The notes beneath the pieces are model-generated. The model saw nothing but the letters and a program-made list of their open reading frames with translations, had not been told where the DNA came from and ran no database searches. DNA of 64,000 bases from positions 186,001-250,000 of the forward strand of contig NZ_SUMF01000002.1 in assembly GCF_005048205.1 (NCBI RefSeq), written 5' to 3'. The translations under genes were made by a program, and so were the position numbers. Source of the stretch: Chitiniphilus eburneus (GTDB lineage: Bacteria > Pseudomonadota > Gammaproteobacteria > Burkholderiales > Chitinibacteraceae). Below, piece by piece: positions 46,470-55,386 of the stretch. Each line of letters begins with the position of its first letter. Positions within the stretch are counted from its first letter, which is position 1.

Positions 46470-46908
46470 TCGGAATGCCGGTGGCCGTCGCCAACTGCTT
46501 CGCCAGCGCGTCGGCCCAGGCCAGGTTGGAGGCGCTGGCGCGCCAGTGGCCGAACACGAAACGGTGCTCACCCTCGAACACCAGCCAGACGCGGTGCCAG
46601 CCGAATACACCGGCTTCGTGCTCCAGCACGATGCGGGTGAATTCGCCCGGGGCGTGGCGTTGTTCGCGCAATGTGGCCAGCCCCAGCAGGCGCCAGCGGC
46701 GGTAGAGCATATGCCCGTCCCAGCCCTGTTCGGCCGGCACCGCCCACAGCACCGTGGCCAGCGCCAGCATGGTGTACCAGAACAGGCCGAAGAAACCGTG
46801 CTCGAAGCTGGCGCCCGACAACAACGGCTGCCCCCACCAGGCCGCCGCGATCAGTAGCGCGGCGGCGATCCACCAGCCGGGCCGGAAAGCGGTGCGATGG
46901 ACGATCAT
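46441..46908 (-). CDS. membrane protein of unknown function (155 aa)
   Basis: Two membrane segments (about 10-27 and 40-58) are followed by a soluble domain (about 65-155) with [27 protein letters not shown] and [18 protein letters not shown]. The soluble part reads like a small beta-rich domain. The start ATG at 46908 overlaps the pyrC stop by 4 bases, so it is translated with pyrC. It ends at the rnpB promoter. No function is known to me. Confidence 0.75.
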   Translation of the reverse strand: MIVHRTAFRPGWWIAAALLIAAAWWGQPLLSGASFEHGFFGLFWYTMLALATVLWAVPAEQGWDGHMLYRRWRLLGLATLREQRHAPGEFTRIVLEHEAGVFGWHRVWLVFEGEHRFVFGHWRASASNLAWADALAKQLATATGIPIAEPGAEAG

Positions 46909-47942
46909 TGCCCGGCCAGCCGCCACGACAGCGATTCGCCGGCGCGCAGCGGCACCACGTCGTGCTCGCCGAAGGGATACGACGTGGGCACCGCCCATGA
47001 TTCGCGCACCAGCGTAACCGTGCCAGTGTTGCGCGGCAGACCGTAGAAATCGGGGCCGTTGAAGCTGGCGAAGGCTTCCAGTTTGTCCGGCGCGCCCGCC
47101 GCTTCGAACGCCTCGGCGTAGAAGGCCAGCGCCGCGTGGGCGGAATAAATACCGGCACAGCCGCAGGCGGTTTCCTTGGTGTGCTGCGCGTGCGGCGCGC
47201 TGTCGGTGCCGAGGAAGAACTTGCGCGAGCCCGACGCCACGGCGGTCATCAGCGCGCGACGATGTTCTTCGCGCTTGAGTACTGGCAGGCAGTAGTGATG
47301 CGGACGGATGCCGCCCTGGAACAAGGCGTTGCGGTTCATCAGCAGATGCTGCGGCGTGACCGTTGCGCCGACATTGTCGCCCGCCTCCAGCACGAATTGC
47401 GCCGCCTGGCGCGTGGTGATGTGCTCGAACACCACTTTCAGCGTCGGCAGCCGTTGCAGCAACGGAACCATTACGCACTCGATGAACGCCGCCTCGCGGT
47501 CGAACACGTCCACCGCCGGATCGGTGACCTCGCCATGCACCAGGAACGGCAGGCCGATCTCCGCCATTCTTTCCAGCGTCGGCATCACGCCGTCCAGCCC
47601 GGCCACGCCGGCCTCGGAGTTGGTGGTGGCCCCAGCCGGGTACAGTTTCACGCCCTGCACGAAGCCGCTGTCCCGCGCACGGACCACCTCGTCCGGCGTC
47701 AGGCCAGAGGTCAGGTACAGCGTCATCAGCGGCTGGAAGTCGCTGCCTTCCGGCAATGCCGTCAGGATGCGCTGGCGGTATTCCGCGGCCAGCGCCACCG
47801 TGGTGACCGGTGGCTTGAGATTGGGCATGACAATGGCGCGAGCGAACTCGCGCGCGGTATGCGGCAGTACCGAAGCCATCAATGCGCCATCGCGCAAGTG
47901 CAGGTGCCAGTCGTCGGGGCGGGTGATCGTCAGGGAGTTCAT
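46905..47942 (-). CDS. pyrC: dihydroorotase
   Basis: Closes carbamoyl-aspartate to dihydroorotate in pyrimidine synthesis. The 345-residue class II enzyme has the zinc-binding DWHLHLRDG (11-19), the bridging-lysine region [28 protein letters not shown] and the catalytic aspartate in [13 protein letters not shown]. It is complete. The stop overlaps the membrane-protein start. It starts one base after the stop codon of the TusA-like gene, so the three genes form one operon. Confidence 0.95.
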   Translation of the reverse strand: MNSLTITRPDDWHLHLRDGALMASVLPHTAREFARAIVMPNLKPPVTTVALAAEYRQRILTALPEGSDFQPLMTLYLTSGLTPDEVVRARDSGFVQGVKLYPAGATTNSEAGVAGLDGVMPTLERMAEIGLPFLVHGEVTDPAVDVFDREAAFIECVMVPLLQRLPTLKVVFEHITTRQAAQFVLEAGDNVGATVTPQHLLMNRNALFQGGIRPHHYCLPVLKREEHRRALMTAVASGSRKFFLGTDSAPHAQHTKETACGCAGIYSAHAALAFYAEAFEAAGAPDKLEAFASFNGPDFYGLPRNTGTVTLVRESWAVPTSYPFGEHDVVPLRAGESLSWRLAGQ

Positions 47943-47943
47943 G

Positions 47944-48171
47944 TCAGCGTTTCTTGATCAGGAAGTGGAATTTGCCGTCGTGGGTCGCCGACTCGACCAG
48001 TTCGTTCCCGGTCTGACGACAAAAAGCGGCGAAGTCGGTCGGCGTGGCCGGATCGGTGCAGATTACCGCCAGCAGATCGTCGCTGTGCAACGTGGCAAGC
48101 GCCTTCTTGGCGCGCAGGATGGGCAAGGGGCAGTTGAGGCCGGACAGGTCGATTTCGAGCGCGGGGGTCAT
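47944..48171 (-). CDS. TusA-family sulfurtransferase
   Basis: A 75-residue protein with the family signature [12 protein letters not shown], whose cysteine C14 would carry persulfide sulfur. TusA relays sulfur to tRNA thiolation, molybdenum cofactor synthesis or other acceptors. The start at 48171 is the first ATG giving the family length. It is the first gene of the pyrC operon. The specific acceptor cannot be told from sequence. Confidence 0.88.
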   Translation of the reverse strand: MTPALEIDLSGLNCPLPILRAKKALATLHSDDLLAVICTDPATPTDFAAFCRQTGNELVESATHDGKFHFLIKKR

Positions 48172-48342
48172 GGCGTCGGGGCAGGATCGCAAAGGCTCGA
48201 TTTTACGCTGAAGCGCCAGTGCGGCAGGTAACCGCGTGGCGCGACGCCCGATGCGCAAAAAGCACCGGCCCCGGGGCATTGCCAAGGCCGGACGATCGGG
48301 GCACGCTCCTACCCTGATCCATCTCATCTGGAACCCGGCTTC

Positions 48343-49395
48343 ATGGCGCTGACCGACCAACACCCGCACCAGCATCCGCACGATGCCGCAGGCGGCCACA
48401 ATCAGGATCACGATCACGCGTTCGACCACGCGCACCACCATCATCATCATGGCGCGCCGACCTCGCAAAAACGTCTGCTGATCGCCTTGATCGTCACCGG
48501 CGGCTTCGGCGTGGTTGAACTGGTGGGCGGGGTATGGACCGGCTCGCTGGCGCTGATTTCCGACGCCGGCCACATGTTCACCGACGCCGCCGCACTACTG
48601 CTGGCGGTGATCGCCAGCGTGATCGGCCAACGCCCCGCCGACGCGCACCAGAGCTACGGCTACTCCCGCGCGGAGGTGATCGGCGCACTGATCAACAGCG
48701 TGGCCATGATCGGGCTGGTGGTCTGGATCACCGTGGAGGCCGTCGCCCGGCTATTGCAGCCGCAGCCGGTGAACGGCATGGGCGTGATGGTGATCGCGGT
48801 GATCGGGCTGCTGGTGAACATGATCTCGGCCTGGACGCTCTCCCACGATCACGACAACCTGAACAGCCGGGCCGCGATGATCCACGTGCTGGGCGACCTG
48901 CTCGGCTCGGTGGCCGCCATCGCCGCCGGCGCGGTCATCTATTTCACTGGCTGGAAACCCATCGACCCGCTGCTGTCGATCGCCGTGTGTCTGCTGATCC
49001 TGCGCTCCACCTGGAACCTGCTGCGCCAGTCGACGCACCTGCTGATGGAAGGCGTGCCCAGCCACCTCGACCTGGAGGACATCGGCTACAGCCTGGCGCG
49101 CGAGCAGGGCGTGAAGCAGGTACACGACCTGCACGTCTGGCAAATCGCGCAGCGCCGCATCGCACTTTCCGCGCATCTGGTCATCGAATCGCCCAAGGAA
49201 TGGCCGGCGCTGCTGGCGCGGCTGACCCGCATGCTCGCCGAGCGCTATGGCATCGCCCATGTGACCCTGCAACCCAGTTGGTTCTTCCAGCGCGCTGGCC
49301 GCCATATTCCAATCAAGCCGGTGGCGACGCCGCATGACCACGACGACGATCACGCCTCGCCGGACGAGCACGACCATCACAGCCATCGACATTGA
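48343..49395 (+). CDS. cation diffusion facilitator, zinc-exporter (CzcD/ZitB) type
   Basis: A 350-residue proton-coupled metal exporter. It has a strongly histidine-rich N-terminus (about 7-36), six membrane segments, the two metal-site motifs of zinc members (DAGHMFTDA near residue 81 and HVLGDLLGS near residue 183), a cytoplasmic domain with VHDLHVWQIA, and a second histidine-rich tail. HxxxD in both helices is the pattern linked to zinc and cadmium selectivity. No regulator is adjacent and its ribosome site is weak. Confidence 0.9.
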   Translation: MALTDQHPHQHPHDAAGGHNQDHDHAFDHAHHHHHHGAPTSQKRLLIALIVTGGFGVVELVGGVWTGSLALISDAGHMFTDAAALLLAVIASVIGQRPADAHQSYGYSRAEVIGALINSVAMIGLVVWITVEAVARLLQPQPVNGMGVMVIAVIGLLVNMISAWTLSHDHDNLNSRAAMIHVLGDLLGSVAAIAAGAVIYFTGWKPIDPLLSIAVCLLILRSTWNLLRQSTHLLMEGVPSHLDLEDIGYSLAREQGVKQVHDLHVWQIAQRRIALSAHLVIESPKEWPALLARLTRMLAERYGIAHVTLQPSWFFQRAGRHIPIKPVATPHDHDDDHASPDEHDHHSHRH

Positions 49396-49437
49396 CCGGC
49401 CGCCGCTTTAGCATCGGCCGCTCTTGTGGAGTCATTC

Positions 49438-50040
49438 ATGAAATACCTGATCGCCCTGCTTACTCTTTGCTTTTCCGCCACCGTCCTCGCCGGGGCCTAC
49501 GGTGAGTCCGGCCTGCGTCCGGAAGACGTCACGGGCAACGACAGCACCACCGACAAGGTGCTGGACCGCGTTTTCGGCAGCGATAACCCGCCGCCCCCAC
49601 CGGAACAGGCGTTTACGAAGCCGGCACTGGCCGACCTGAAACTGTGGCAGCAATTCAACGCCAGCTACACCCTGCGCAATAACGACTACTACATCGCGCT
49701 CGACAGCCTGAGCGTGGGCCAGGACGACGGCATCGTCCGCTACGCCGCCGCCGTCCTGCCCAAGCGCGGCAAGCTGAAGAACATCAGCTTCGAGGGCATC
49801 GACTGCAAGAGCCGCCAGTACCGTGTCTACGCCTATGGCGACGAAACCGGCAAGAAATGGATCGACGGCAACCAGCGCTGGAAGCGCCTGGTGAAAAACC
49901 AGCGCAACGCCTACCAGGGCGAGTTCTACGATGTAATGTGCAACGGCGGCACCGCCTACCCCGTGCCCGAGATCGACAAGCAATTGCGCGATACCGACAA
50001 ACAACCCGGCGATTGCCTGGGCTGCCGGTCGCGCGGCTGA
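49438..50040 (+). CDS. CNP1-like family protein, secreted
   Basis: A 200-residue protein with a typical signal peptide (KYLIALLTLCFSATVLAGA, cleavage near residue 19). Its mature part has LKLWQQFNASYTLRNNDYYIALDSLSVGQDDGIVRYAAAV and the block ISFEGIDCKSRQYRVYAYG, as expected for the CNP1-like family, first noted as a cryptic neisserial protein. Four cysteines lie in the C-terminal half. The function is not known. A GGAG site precedes the ATG at 49438. The stop is followed directly by the tandem repeat array. Confidence 0.8.
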   Translation: MKYLIALLTLCFSATVLAGAYGESGLRPEDVTGNDSTTDKVLDRVFGSDNPPPPPEQAFTKPALADLKLWQQFNASYTLRNNDYYIALDSLSVGQDDGIVRYAAAVLPKRGKLKNISFEGIDCKSRQYRVYAYGDETGKKWIDGNQRWKRLVKNQRNAYQGEFYDVMCNGGTAYPVPEIDKQLRDTDKQPGDCLGCRSRG

Positions 50041-50099
50041 TCGTCAGACCGGCATGCTTCCCCCTCCGGGCCATGCCGGCGCCCCAAGGAAACGGAACC

Positions 50100-50866
50100 A
50101 CTCCGAGTGCAGCGGGCTCCTCGTGGTGGCAGTCAAACAAGCGGGAGGCCGCTGCCGGCATATCGCTACCGTTTCGCGCCCGGCTTTGCCGGGGGCCTAT
50201 CGCACCTGGCTCACCACCGCTGGGCGCCCCTCCACGGCGAGCCGCATACAGCGAATCTCCCTCGCGGCGGCGAGGGCGGGGGGAGTGGAATCAATCAAGC
50301 GGGAGGCCGCTGCCGGCGCGTCGCTACCATTTCGCGCCCGGCTTTGCCGGGAGCCTATCGCACCTGGCTCACCACCGCTGGACGCCCCTCCACGGCGAGC
50401 CGCATACAGCGAGGCCCCCTCGTGGCGGCGAGGGCGGGGGGAGTGGAATCAATCAAGCGGGAGGCCGCTGCCGGCATATCGCTACCGTTTCGCGCCCGGC
50501 TTCGCCGGGGGCCTATCGCACGTGGCTCACCACCGCTGGACGCCCCTCCACGGCGAGCCGCATACAACGAGGCCCCCTCGCGGCGGCGAGGACGGGGGGA
50601 GTGGAATCAATCAAGCGGGAGGCCGCTGCCGGCATATCGCTACCGTTTCGCACCCTGGCTTCGCCGGGGGCCTATCGCACGTGGCTCACCACCGCTGGAC
50701 GCCCCTCCTCCGCGAGCCGCATACAGCGAGGCTCCCTCGCAGCGGCGAGGGCGGGGGGAGTGGAATCAATCAAGCGGGAGGCCACTGCCGGCATATCGCT
50801 ACCGTTTCGCGCCCGGCTTCGCCGGGGGCCTATTCGCACCTGGCTACCCACCGCCGGGCACCAACA
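50100..50866. repeat. tandem array of a 158-bp unit, about 4.6 copies plus a degenerate leading piece
   Basis: The anchor GCGGGAGGCC begins units at 50141, 50299, 50457, 50615 and 50774 (periods 158, 158, 158, 159); the last unit is cut short. Each unit carries two GC-rich hairpins (GCCCGGC-TTT-GCCGGG and CCCTCGC-GGCG-GCGAGGG). Units differ by only a few bases. All three forward frames stay open through the array because the unit has no forward stop and is not a multiple of three, so the long frames here are not evidence for protein. A shortened unit-like piece precedes the first copy at about 50100-50140. Confidence 0.93.
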
Positions 50867-50879
50867 CCCCGGAGGCCGA

Positions 50880-52016
50880 ATGAAGATCGTCATCGCTCCC
50901 GACGCCTATAAGGAAAGCCTGGACGCCGCCACCGTGGCAATGTGCCTGCGTGACGGCTTTGCCCACGTCTTTCCCGATGCCGACTTCGTGCTGCGACCTA
51001 TCGCCGATGGCGGCGAAGGCACGCTGGCCGCATTGCTCGCCGCCTCAAACGGCCAGCGGCGCCACGCCACCGTCACCGGCCCACTGGGCGAATGTGTCGG
51101 CGCCCATTGGGGGCTGGCCGGCGATATCGCCATCATCGAGCTTGCCGAGGCGGCCGGCCTGGCACTGGTGCCCCCCGCATTGCGCGATCCGACGACGAGC
51201 ACCACCTACGGCATCGGCGAACTGATGATCGCCGCGCTCGATGCCGGCGCGCGCCATCTGCTGGTCACCCTGGGCGGCAGCGCCACCTGCGATGGTGGCG
51301 CCGGCATTTTGCAGGCGCTGGGTGCGCGCCTGCTCGACAGCAGCGACCAGCCGGTGGGCTTTGGCGGCGCCGCACTGGCGCGGCTGGCACGGATCGACCG
51401 CGCCGGGCTGGACCCGCGACTGTCGGGCTGCACCATTGAAGCGGTCTGCGACGTGGACAATCCACTGCTTGGCCCGGAGGGCACCGCGCAGGTGTTCGCG
51501 CCGCAGAAAGGCGCCTCGCCCGAGCAGGTCGCGATACTGGACGCCGCGCTGGCCCACTATGCCCCCATCCTGGCTCGCGATCTGCGCGCCATTCCGCTCG
51601 ATCAGGCCGGCGCAGCGGGCGGTTGTACCGCCGCGCTGCTGGCGCTGGGTGCGACCCGGATCACCGGCGCGGAGTACGTGCTGCGCAGCACCGGGCTGGA
51701 TGCCGAGATCGCCGATGCCGATCTGGTCGTCACCGGCGAAGGGCGGATGGATATGCAGACGCTGCACGGCAAAGCACCCTATGCAGTGGCCCGGCTGGCG
51801 GCGCGGCATGGCAAACCGGTGATCGGCATCGCCGGCAGCCTGGGCGACGGCGTGGAAGCACTTGCAGCGCACTTCCAGGCGGTGTTCCCGGTGCTACCTC
51901 GGCCCTGTAGCCGGGAACAGGCACTGGCCGAAGCTGCCCAGAACCTGGAAACCACCGCGCGCAATGTCGCGGCGGCTTTGCGGGTGGGGGGATGGTTGGG
52001 CAACCCTGAATCTTGA
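50880..52016 (+). CDS. glycerate kinase (GarK/GlxK type)
   Basis: Phosphorylates D-glycerate. The 378-residue protein has KIVIAPDAYKESLDA, RPIADGGEGT, LGGSATCDGGAG, GAAGGCTAALLALGA and TGEGRMDMQTLHGK, all typical of the two-domain glycerate kinase family 1. Product position (2-phospho or 3-phospho) is not decided by sequence. The ATG at 50880 has a good GGAGG site and directly follows the tandem array. Its last residues (NPES) and TGA stop lie in repeat copy D. Confidence 0.92.
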   Translation: MKIVIAPDAYKESLDAATVAMCLRDGFAHVFPDADFVLRPIADGGEGTLAALLAASNGQRRHATVTGPLGECVGAHWGLAGDIAIIELAEAAGLALVPPALRDPTTSTTYGIGELMIAALDAGARHLLVTLGGSATCDGGAGILQALGARLLDSSDQPVGFGGAALARLARIDRAGLDPRLSGCTIEAVCDVDNPLLGPEGTAQVFAPQKGASPEQVAILDAALAHYAPILARDLRAIPLDQAGAAGGCTAALLALGATRITGAEYVLRSTGLDAEIADADLVVTGEGRMDMQTLHGKAPYAVARLAARHGKPVIGIAGSLGDGVEALAAHFQAVFPVLPRPCSREQALAEAAQNLETTARNVAAALRVGGWLGNPES

Positions 52017-52160
52017 AACACAGAAAGCACAGAGAACACGAAGAATCACAGAGGAAAACAGACCAGGTCAGAGATCGTGCCTTTCGATCGCGATCTGCCT
52101 TGGGTTTTCTCCATGTAGCGCTGTGTTCTCTGTGCCCCCTTGCGTTTCAAGATTTGGAAG
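52002..52160. repeat. palindromic repeat element, copy D (AAACACAGAG family)
   Basis: AACCCTGAATCTTGAAACAC on the left and GCGTTTCAAGATTTGG on the right are inverted; the arms reiterate ACAGAGAACAC and GTGTTCTCTGTG. The stop codon of the glycerate kinase gene is in the left arm (CTTGAAAC). The element fills the 160-bp gap between glycerate kinase and the convergent proB. Confidence 0.85.
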
Positions 52161-52176
52161 TTCGGGATCGGCTTTT

Positions 52177-53295
52177 TTAAACCAGCACCAGATTATCGCG
52201 ATGGATCAGTTCGGCTTCGTCCACGTAGCCCAGTACGGCTTCGATCTGGCCGGTGGGCAAGCGCACGATGCGCCGTGCTTCGATCGCGCCGTAGTTGACC
52301 AGTCCGCGCGCGATTTCGCGGCCTTCGACGTCCATGCAGCTCACCACCTCGCCGCGATGGAATTCGCCCTCGACGGCCACCACACCGATCGGCAGCAGGC
52401 TGGAACCGCGCTCCACCATTGCGCGGCGAGCGCCGTCGTCCACCGTCACCCGACCGCGCAGTTGCAGGTGATCAGCGATCCATTGCTTCTTGGCCGCCAG
52501 CGGCGTGGTCTGTGCCACCAGCTCGGTGCCGATGGCCTCGCCCGCGGCCAGCCGCGTCAGTACCTGCGGCTCACGGCCACAGGCAATTACCGTGGCGGCG
52601 CCACTACGCGCCGCGCGCTTGGCCGCGATCACCTTGGTGTACATGCCGCCGGTGCCGACGCTGGAGCCGGCACCGCCGGCCATCGCTTCCAGCTCCGGCG
52701 TGCCAGCCACCGCCTGCTGGATCAGCGTGGCGGCCGGATCCCGACGCGGGTCGGCGGTGTACAGGCCCTGCTGATCGGTCAGGATCACCAGCACGTCGCC
52801 TTCGATCAGGTTGGTCACCAGTGCGCCGAGCGTATCGTTGTCGCCGAAGCGGATCTCGGCGGTGACCACGGTGTCGTTCTCGTTGATGATGGGGATCACG
52901 CCCAGCGACAGCAGCGTCAGCAGCGTGGAGCGCGCGTTGAGATAGCGCGTGCGATCGGACATGTCCTCGTGCGTCAGCAGTACCTGCGCCGTCTTCAGAC
53001 CATGCTGGCGGAAGGCGGTTTCGTAGGCCTGGCACAATCCCATCTGGCCCACGGCGGCGGCGGCCTGCTTTTCGTGTACCGCCTTGGGCTTTTCCTTCCA
53101 GCCCAGCCGCGCCACGCCTTCGGCCACCGCGCCGGACGACACCAGCGCCACCGCCTTGCCCAGCCGCGTCAGTTCGGCGATCTCGGCGGCCCAGCGCGTC
53201 AACGCCGTATGATCCAGGCCGCGTCCTTCGTTGGTGACGAGACTGGAACCCACCTTGACGACGATGCGCTGCGCGGACTGGACGATACTGTTCAT
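52177..53295 (-). CDS. proB: glutamate 5-kinase
   Basis: First enzyme of proline synthesis. The 372-residue protein has an amino-acid-kinase domain with [13 protein letters not shown] (10-22), [15 protein letters not shown] and [13 protein letters not shown], then a C-terminal PUA domain (about 280-360, [21 protein letters not shown]). The ATG at 53295 has a GGGGAG site. It is alone here, without obgE or proA beside it. It converges with the glycerate kinase gene across repeat copy D. Confidence 0.95.
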   Translation of the reverse strand: MNSIVQSAQRIVVKVGSSLVTNEGRGLDHTALTRWAAEIAELTRLGKAVALVSSGAVAEGVARLGWKEKPKAVHEKQAAAAVGQMGLCQAYETAFRQHGLKTAQVLLTHEDMSDRTRYLNARSTLLTLLSLGVIPIINENDTVVTAEIRFGDNDTLGALVTNLIEGDVLVILTDQQGLYTADPRRDPAATLIQQAVAGTPELEAMAGGAGSSVGTGGMYTKVIAAKRAARSGAATVIACGREPQVLTRLAAGEAIGTELVAQTTPLAAKKQWIADHLQLRGRVTVDDGARRAMVERGSSLLPIGVVAVEGEFHRGEVVSCMDVEGREIARGLVNYGAIEARRIVRLPTGQIEAVLGYVDEAELIHRDNLVLV

Positions 53296-53386
53296 GATGC
53301 ACTCCCCGGGAAGCCCAGGATTATAGCCGCGCCGCCCCCTTGCCGACATAGCCGCCCCACCCGCCAACCCTGACCGGAATTCAGTG

Positions 53387-53962
53387 ATGCGCCGTCTGAA
53401 AACCGTGGTATTCCTGCTCTGCCTGGGCCCTCTGGCCTGGACCGCCTGGCGCGTGCCCGCCGCGGTGAACCCCGTGGAGTACGTCACGCACCAGACCGGA
53501 CTATGGGCGCTGATCTTCCTGCTGATCACGCTCTCGATCACGCCGCTGCGACGGATCACCGGGCACAACGAACTGATCCGGCTGCGGCGCATGTTGGGGC
53601 TGTTCGCGTTCTTTCATGCCTGTCTGCACTTCCTCACCTGGCTGGCGCTGGATCACCAGTTCGATCTGGGTGCGATGTGGCACGACGTGGTCAAGCGGCC
53701 GTTCATCACCGTGGGTTTCAGCGCCTTCGTACTGTTGATTCCGTTGGCGGTCACCTCGACCGACGCCATGATGCGGCGGCTGAAGCGCAACTGGGCGCGG
53801 CTGCATCGGCTGATCTACCCGATCGCCATCCTCGCGGTATTGCATTTCTGGTGGCTGGTGAAGCGCGACATCACCGAGCCGGCGATCTATGCCGTGGTAC
53901 TGGCAATGTTGCTGGGCTGGAGAATTGATGCGTGGCAACGCAGGAGGCGAACGCTTGCCTAG
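53387..53962 (+). CDS. msrQ: heme-containing membrane subunit of methionine sulfoxide reductase
   Basis: A 191-residue protein with about five to six membrane segments and the ferric-reductase-like pattern: [20 protein letters not shown] with two histidines, [27 protein letters not shown] with two more as heme ligands. MsrQ passes electrons from quinones or flavin reductase to periplasmic MsrP. The start is ATG 53387, with a GTG one codon earlier. The gene for MsrP is 48 kb away, not adjacent. The ThrE-type gene starts 11 bp downstream. Confidence 0.9.
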   Translation: MRRLKTVVFLLCLGPLAWTAWRVPAAVNPVEYVTHQTGLWALIFLLITLSITPLRRITGHNELIRLRRMLGLFAFFHACLHFLTWLALDHQFDLGAMWHDVVKRPFITVGFSAFVLLIPLAVTSTDAMMRRLKRNWARLHRLIYPIAILAVLHFWWLVKRDITEPAIYAVVLAMLLGWRIDAWQRRRRTLA

Positions 53963-53972
53963 AATGTCCTGC

Positions 53973-54731
53973 ATGAAGAGCGTTCGCGACCCCACTCACC
54001 TCTGCCGGCTGGTGCTGGCCGCCGGCACCCTGGTCCACCAGTCCGGCGGCGACACGGCACGCACTGCAAAGATCATGAGCCGTACCGCGCGCGCGCTGGG
54101 CGCCGACACGGTGCATACCATCGTGTCCTCGCTCAACCTGGGCGTCACCGTCGAGCTCAATGGCCGCCAGCGCACGGTGTTCCACAAGGCCCCCCACATG
54201 GGCGTCAATTTCCGCACGCTGACCGGCGTCGGCCGCGCGGTGAATGCACTGGAGGCATGCCGTATCGGGCCCGGCGCCTTCGAGTCGCTGCTCGACGACC
54301 TGCGCAGCCGTCCCAACTATTACCCGCGCTGGCTGACCGCCCTCACCGTCGGCCTGGCCTGTGGTGGCTTCGCCGCCCTGTTCGGTGGCGACCTGGCCGC
54401 CGTGCTGGTCACGCTGCTGGGCTCGGGAATCGGTAGCTGGGTACGCCTGTGGATGGCGGCACGGCACTACAAACCCTTTATCTTCGCCACCGTCACCGCC
54501 GCGATCGCCGCCCTGGTGGTCGGGCTGCTGGCGAAGCAGTTTTCGTACACTCCGGAGCCCGCCATCGCCGCATCGGTGCTGTTCCTCATTCCGGGCGTGC
54601 CGCTGATCAACGCCATGGCGGACATGCTCTCCGGCAATTACCTGAACGGCGGCGTACGCCTGACGATGAGCGCGGTGATCATCGCCGGCATCGGCGTCGG
54701 CGTCAGCCTTGCCTTGCGGGTGGTCCATTGA
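53973..54731 (+). CDS. threonine/serine exporter, ThrE N-terminal-type half (DUF1212)
   Basis: A 252-residue protein. An N-terminal soluble part (about 1-115) has SVRDPTHLCRLVLAAGTLVHQSGGDTARTAKIMSR; then about five membrane segments follow with FLIPGVPLINAMADMLSGNYLNG. This is the first half of the ThrE exporter, which in many bacteria is split in two genes. The start could also be ATG 53964. It overlaps the second half by 4 bases (TTGA). Substrate is from family knowledge only. Confidence 0.85.
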   Translation: MKSVRDPTHLCRLVLAAGTLVHQSGGDTARTAKIMSRTARALGADTVHTIVSSLNLGVTVELNGRQRTVFHKAPHMGVNFRTLTGVGRAVNALEACRIGPGAFESLLDDLRSRPNYYPRWLTALTVGLACGGFAALFGGDLAAVLVTLLGSGIGSWVRLWMAARHYKPFIFATVTAAIAALVVGLLAKQFSYTPEPAIAASVLFLIPGVPLINAMADMLSGNYLNGGVRLTMSAVIIAGIGVGVSLALRVVH

Positions 54732-55183
54732 ACGCCGCGAGTTGGTGGCTGGAGCTGTGGGCGGCGCCAGCGGCGCTGGGCTTCGCCGTGTTGTTCAACG
54801 TGCCGCCACGCACGTTGCTGCCGGCCTGTCTGCTGGCCATCGCCGGCCACACTGCGCGCCGCGCGATGATGGTGGCGGGTAGCGACATCGTATTGGCCAC
54901 GCTGGTGGCGGCCCTGCTGATCGGCGTTGCGGCGGGCTGGTGGGGCCGGCGTACCCGGCAGGTATCGGAGGTCTACAGCGTCTGTGCCGCCATTCCGCTG
55001 GTGCCCGGCGTCTCGATGTACAAGGCGGCGCAGGCGCTGCTCGGCATCGCCAGCGTGGAAACCAGCGTCGGTGGCGAGGCCTTCCTGCTGGATGCCGGCG
55101 TATATGCCGTCAAGGCTGTGATGATCATGCTGGCGCTCGCCATCGGCATTGCCGCCCCCATGCTGCTCTGGCCACGCCGCTGA
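54728..55183 (+). CDS. threonine/serine exporter, ThrE C-terminal-type half (DUF3815)
   Basis: A 151-residue protein with about four to five membrane segments and the motif VYSVCAAIPLVPGVSMYKAAQALLG, the counterpart of PGVPLINA in the first half. The start is a TTG at 54728 that overlaps the preceding stop by 4 bases; no ATG gives a sensible N-terminus. Together the two products should form one exporter. A 203-bp regulatory gap to nrdD follows. Confidence 0.83.
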   Translation: MNAASWWLELWAAPAALGFAVLFNVPPRTLLPACLLAIAGHTARRAMMVAGSDIVLATLVAALLIGVAAGWWGRRTRQVSEVYSVCAAIPLVPGVSMYKAAQALLGIASVETSVGGEAFLLDAGVYAVKAVMIMLALAIGIAAPMLLWPRR

Positions 55184-55273
55184 TTGCGGCGACTTTCCGG
55201 CTCCGTTCCTCTGTTGCCATCGACGTGTTCGCAATGTCGGCTGCGCGATTTTCGCGGCGCCCTCAGCGCCCTT

Positions 55274-55287
55274 TTGATCTTCGTCAA
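55274..55287. promoter_or_regulatory. FNR/ANR-like box upstream of nrdD
   Basis: TTGATCTTCGTCAA matches the consensus TTGATNNNNATCAA with one mismatch. If it is centred at -41.5 as in class II FNR promoters, transcription would start near 55322. This would put nrdD under anaerobic activation. Confidence 0.7.
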
Positions 55288-55333
55288 AGCGCGACGGATT
55301 GGGGCTGCTTACCTCTCCCCGTTTCACCAAATC

Positions 55334-55378
55334 CACAATATATTGTGTGCTGATTCCAACAAAACACTAGATATTGAG
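55334..55378. promoter_or_regulatory. tandem NrdR boxes upstream of nrdD
   Basis: CACAATATATTGTG (55334-55347) is a perfect palindrome that fits the NrdR box pattern, and CACTAGATATTGAG (55365-55378) is a degenerate second copy. Their starts are 31 bp apart, three helical turns, the usual NrdR spacing. They lie just downstream of the inferred start, consistent with repression when deoxynucleotides are plentiful. Confidence 0.8.
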
Positions 55379-55386
55379 GATTGTCG

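Noticed and set aside
45808-46857. Long protein-like frames on both strands across the RNase P RNA gene.
   Set aside because: The region is explained by conserved RNase P RNA sequence on the minus strand; the frames are open only because of high GC.
50141-50866. CRISPR array.
   Set aside because: The repeats are directly adjacent 158-bp units without spacers, and no cas gene is nearby.
49857-52016. Frames of 258 to 719 codons running through the tandem array, with repeated protein segments.
   Set aside because: All three forward frames are open, because the 158-bp unit has no forward stop and is not a multiple of three. That gives no sign of selection for one protein; the real glycerate kinase start is at 50880.
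53973-55183. ThrE exporter broken by a frameshift.
   Set aside because: The two-gene form is common for this family, and the TTGA overlap looks like normal translational coupling.
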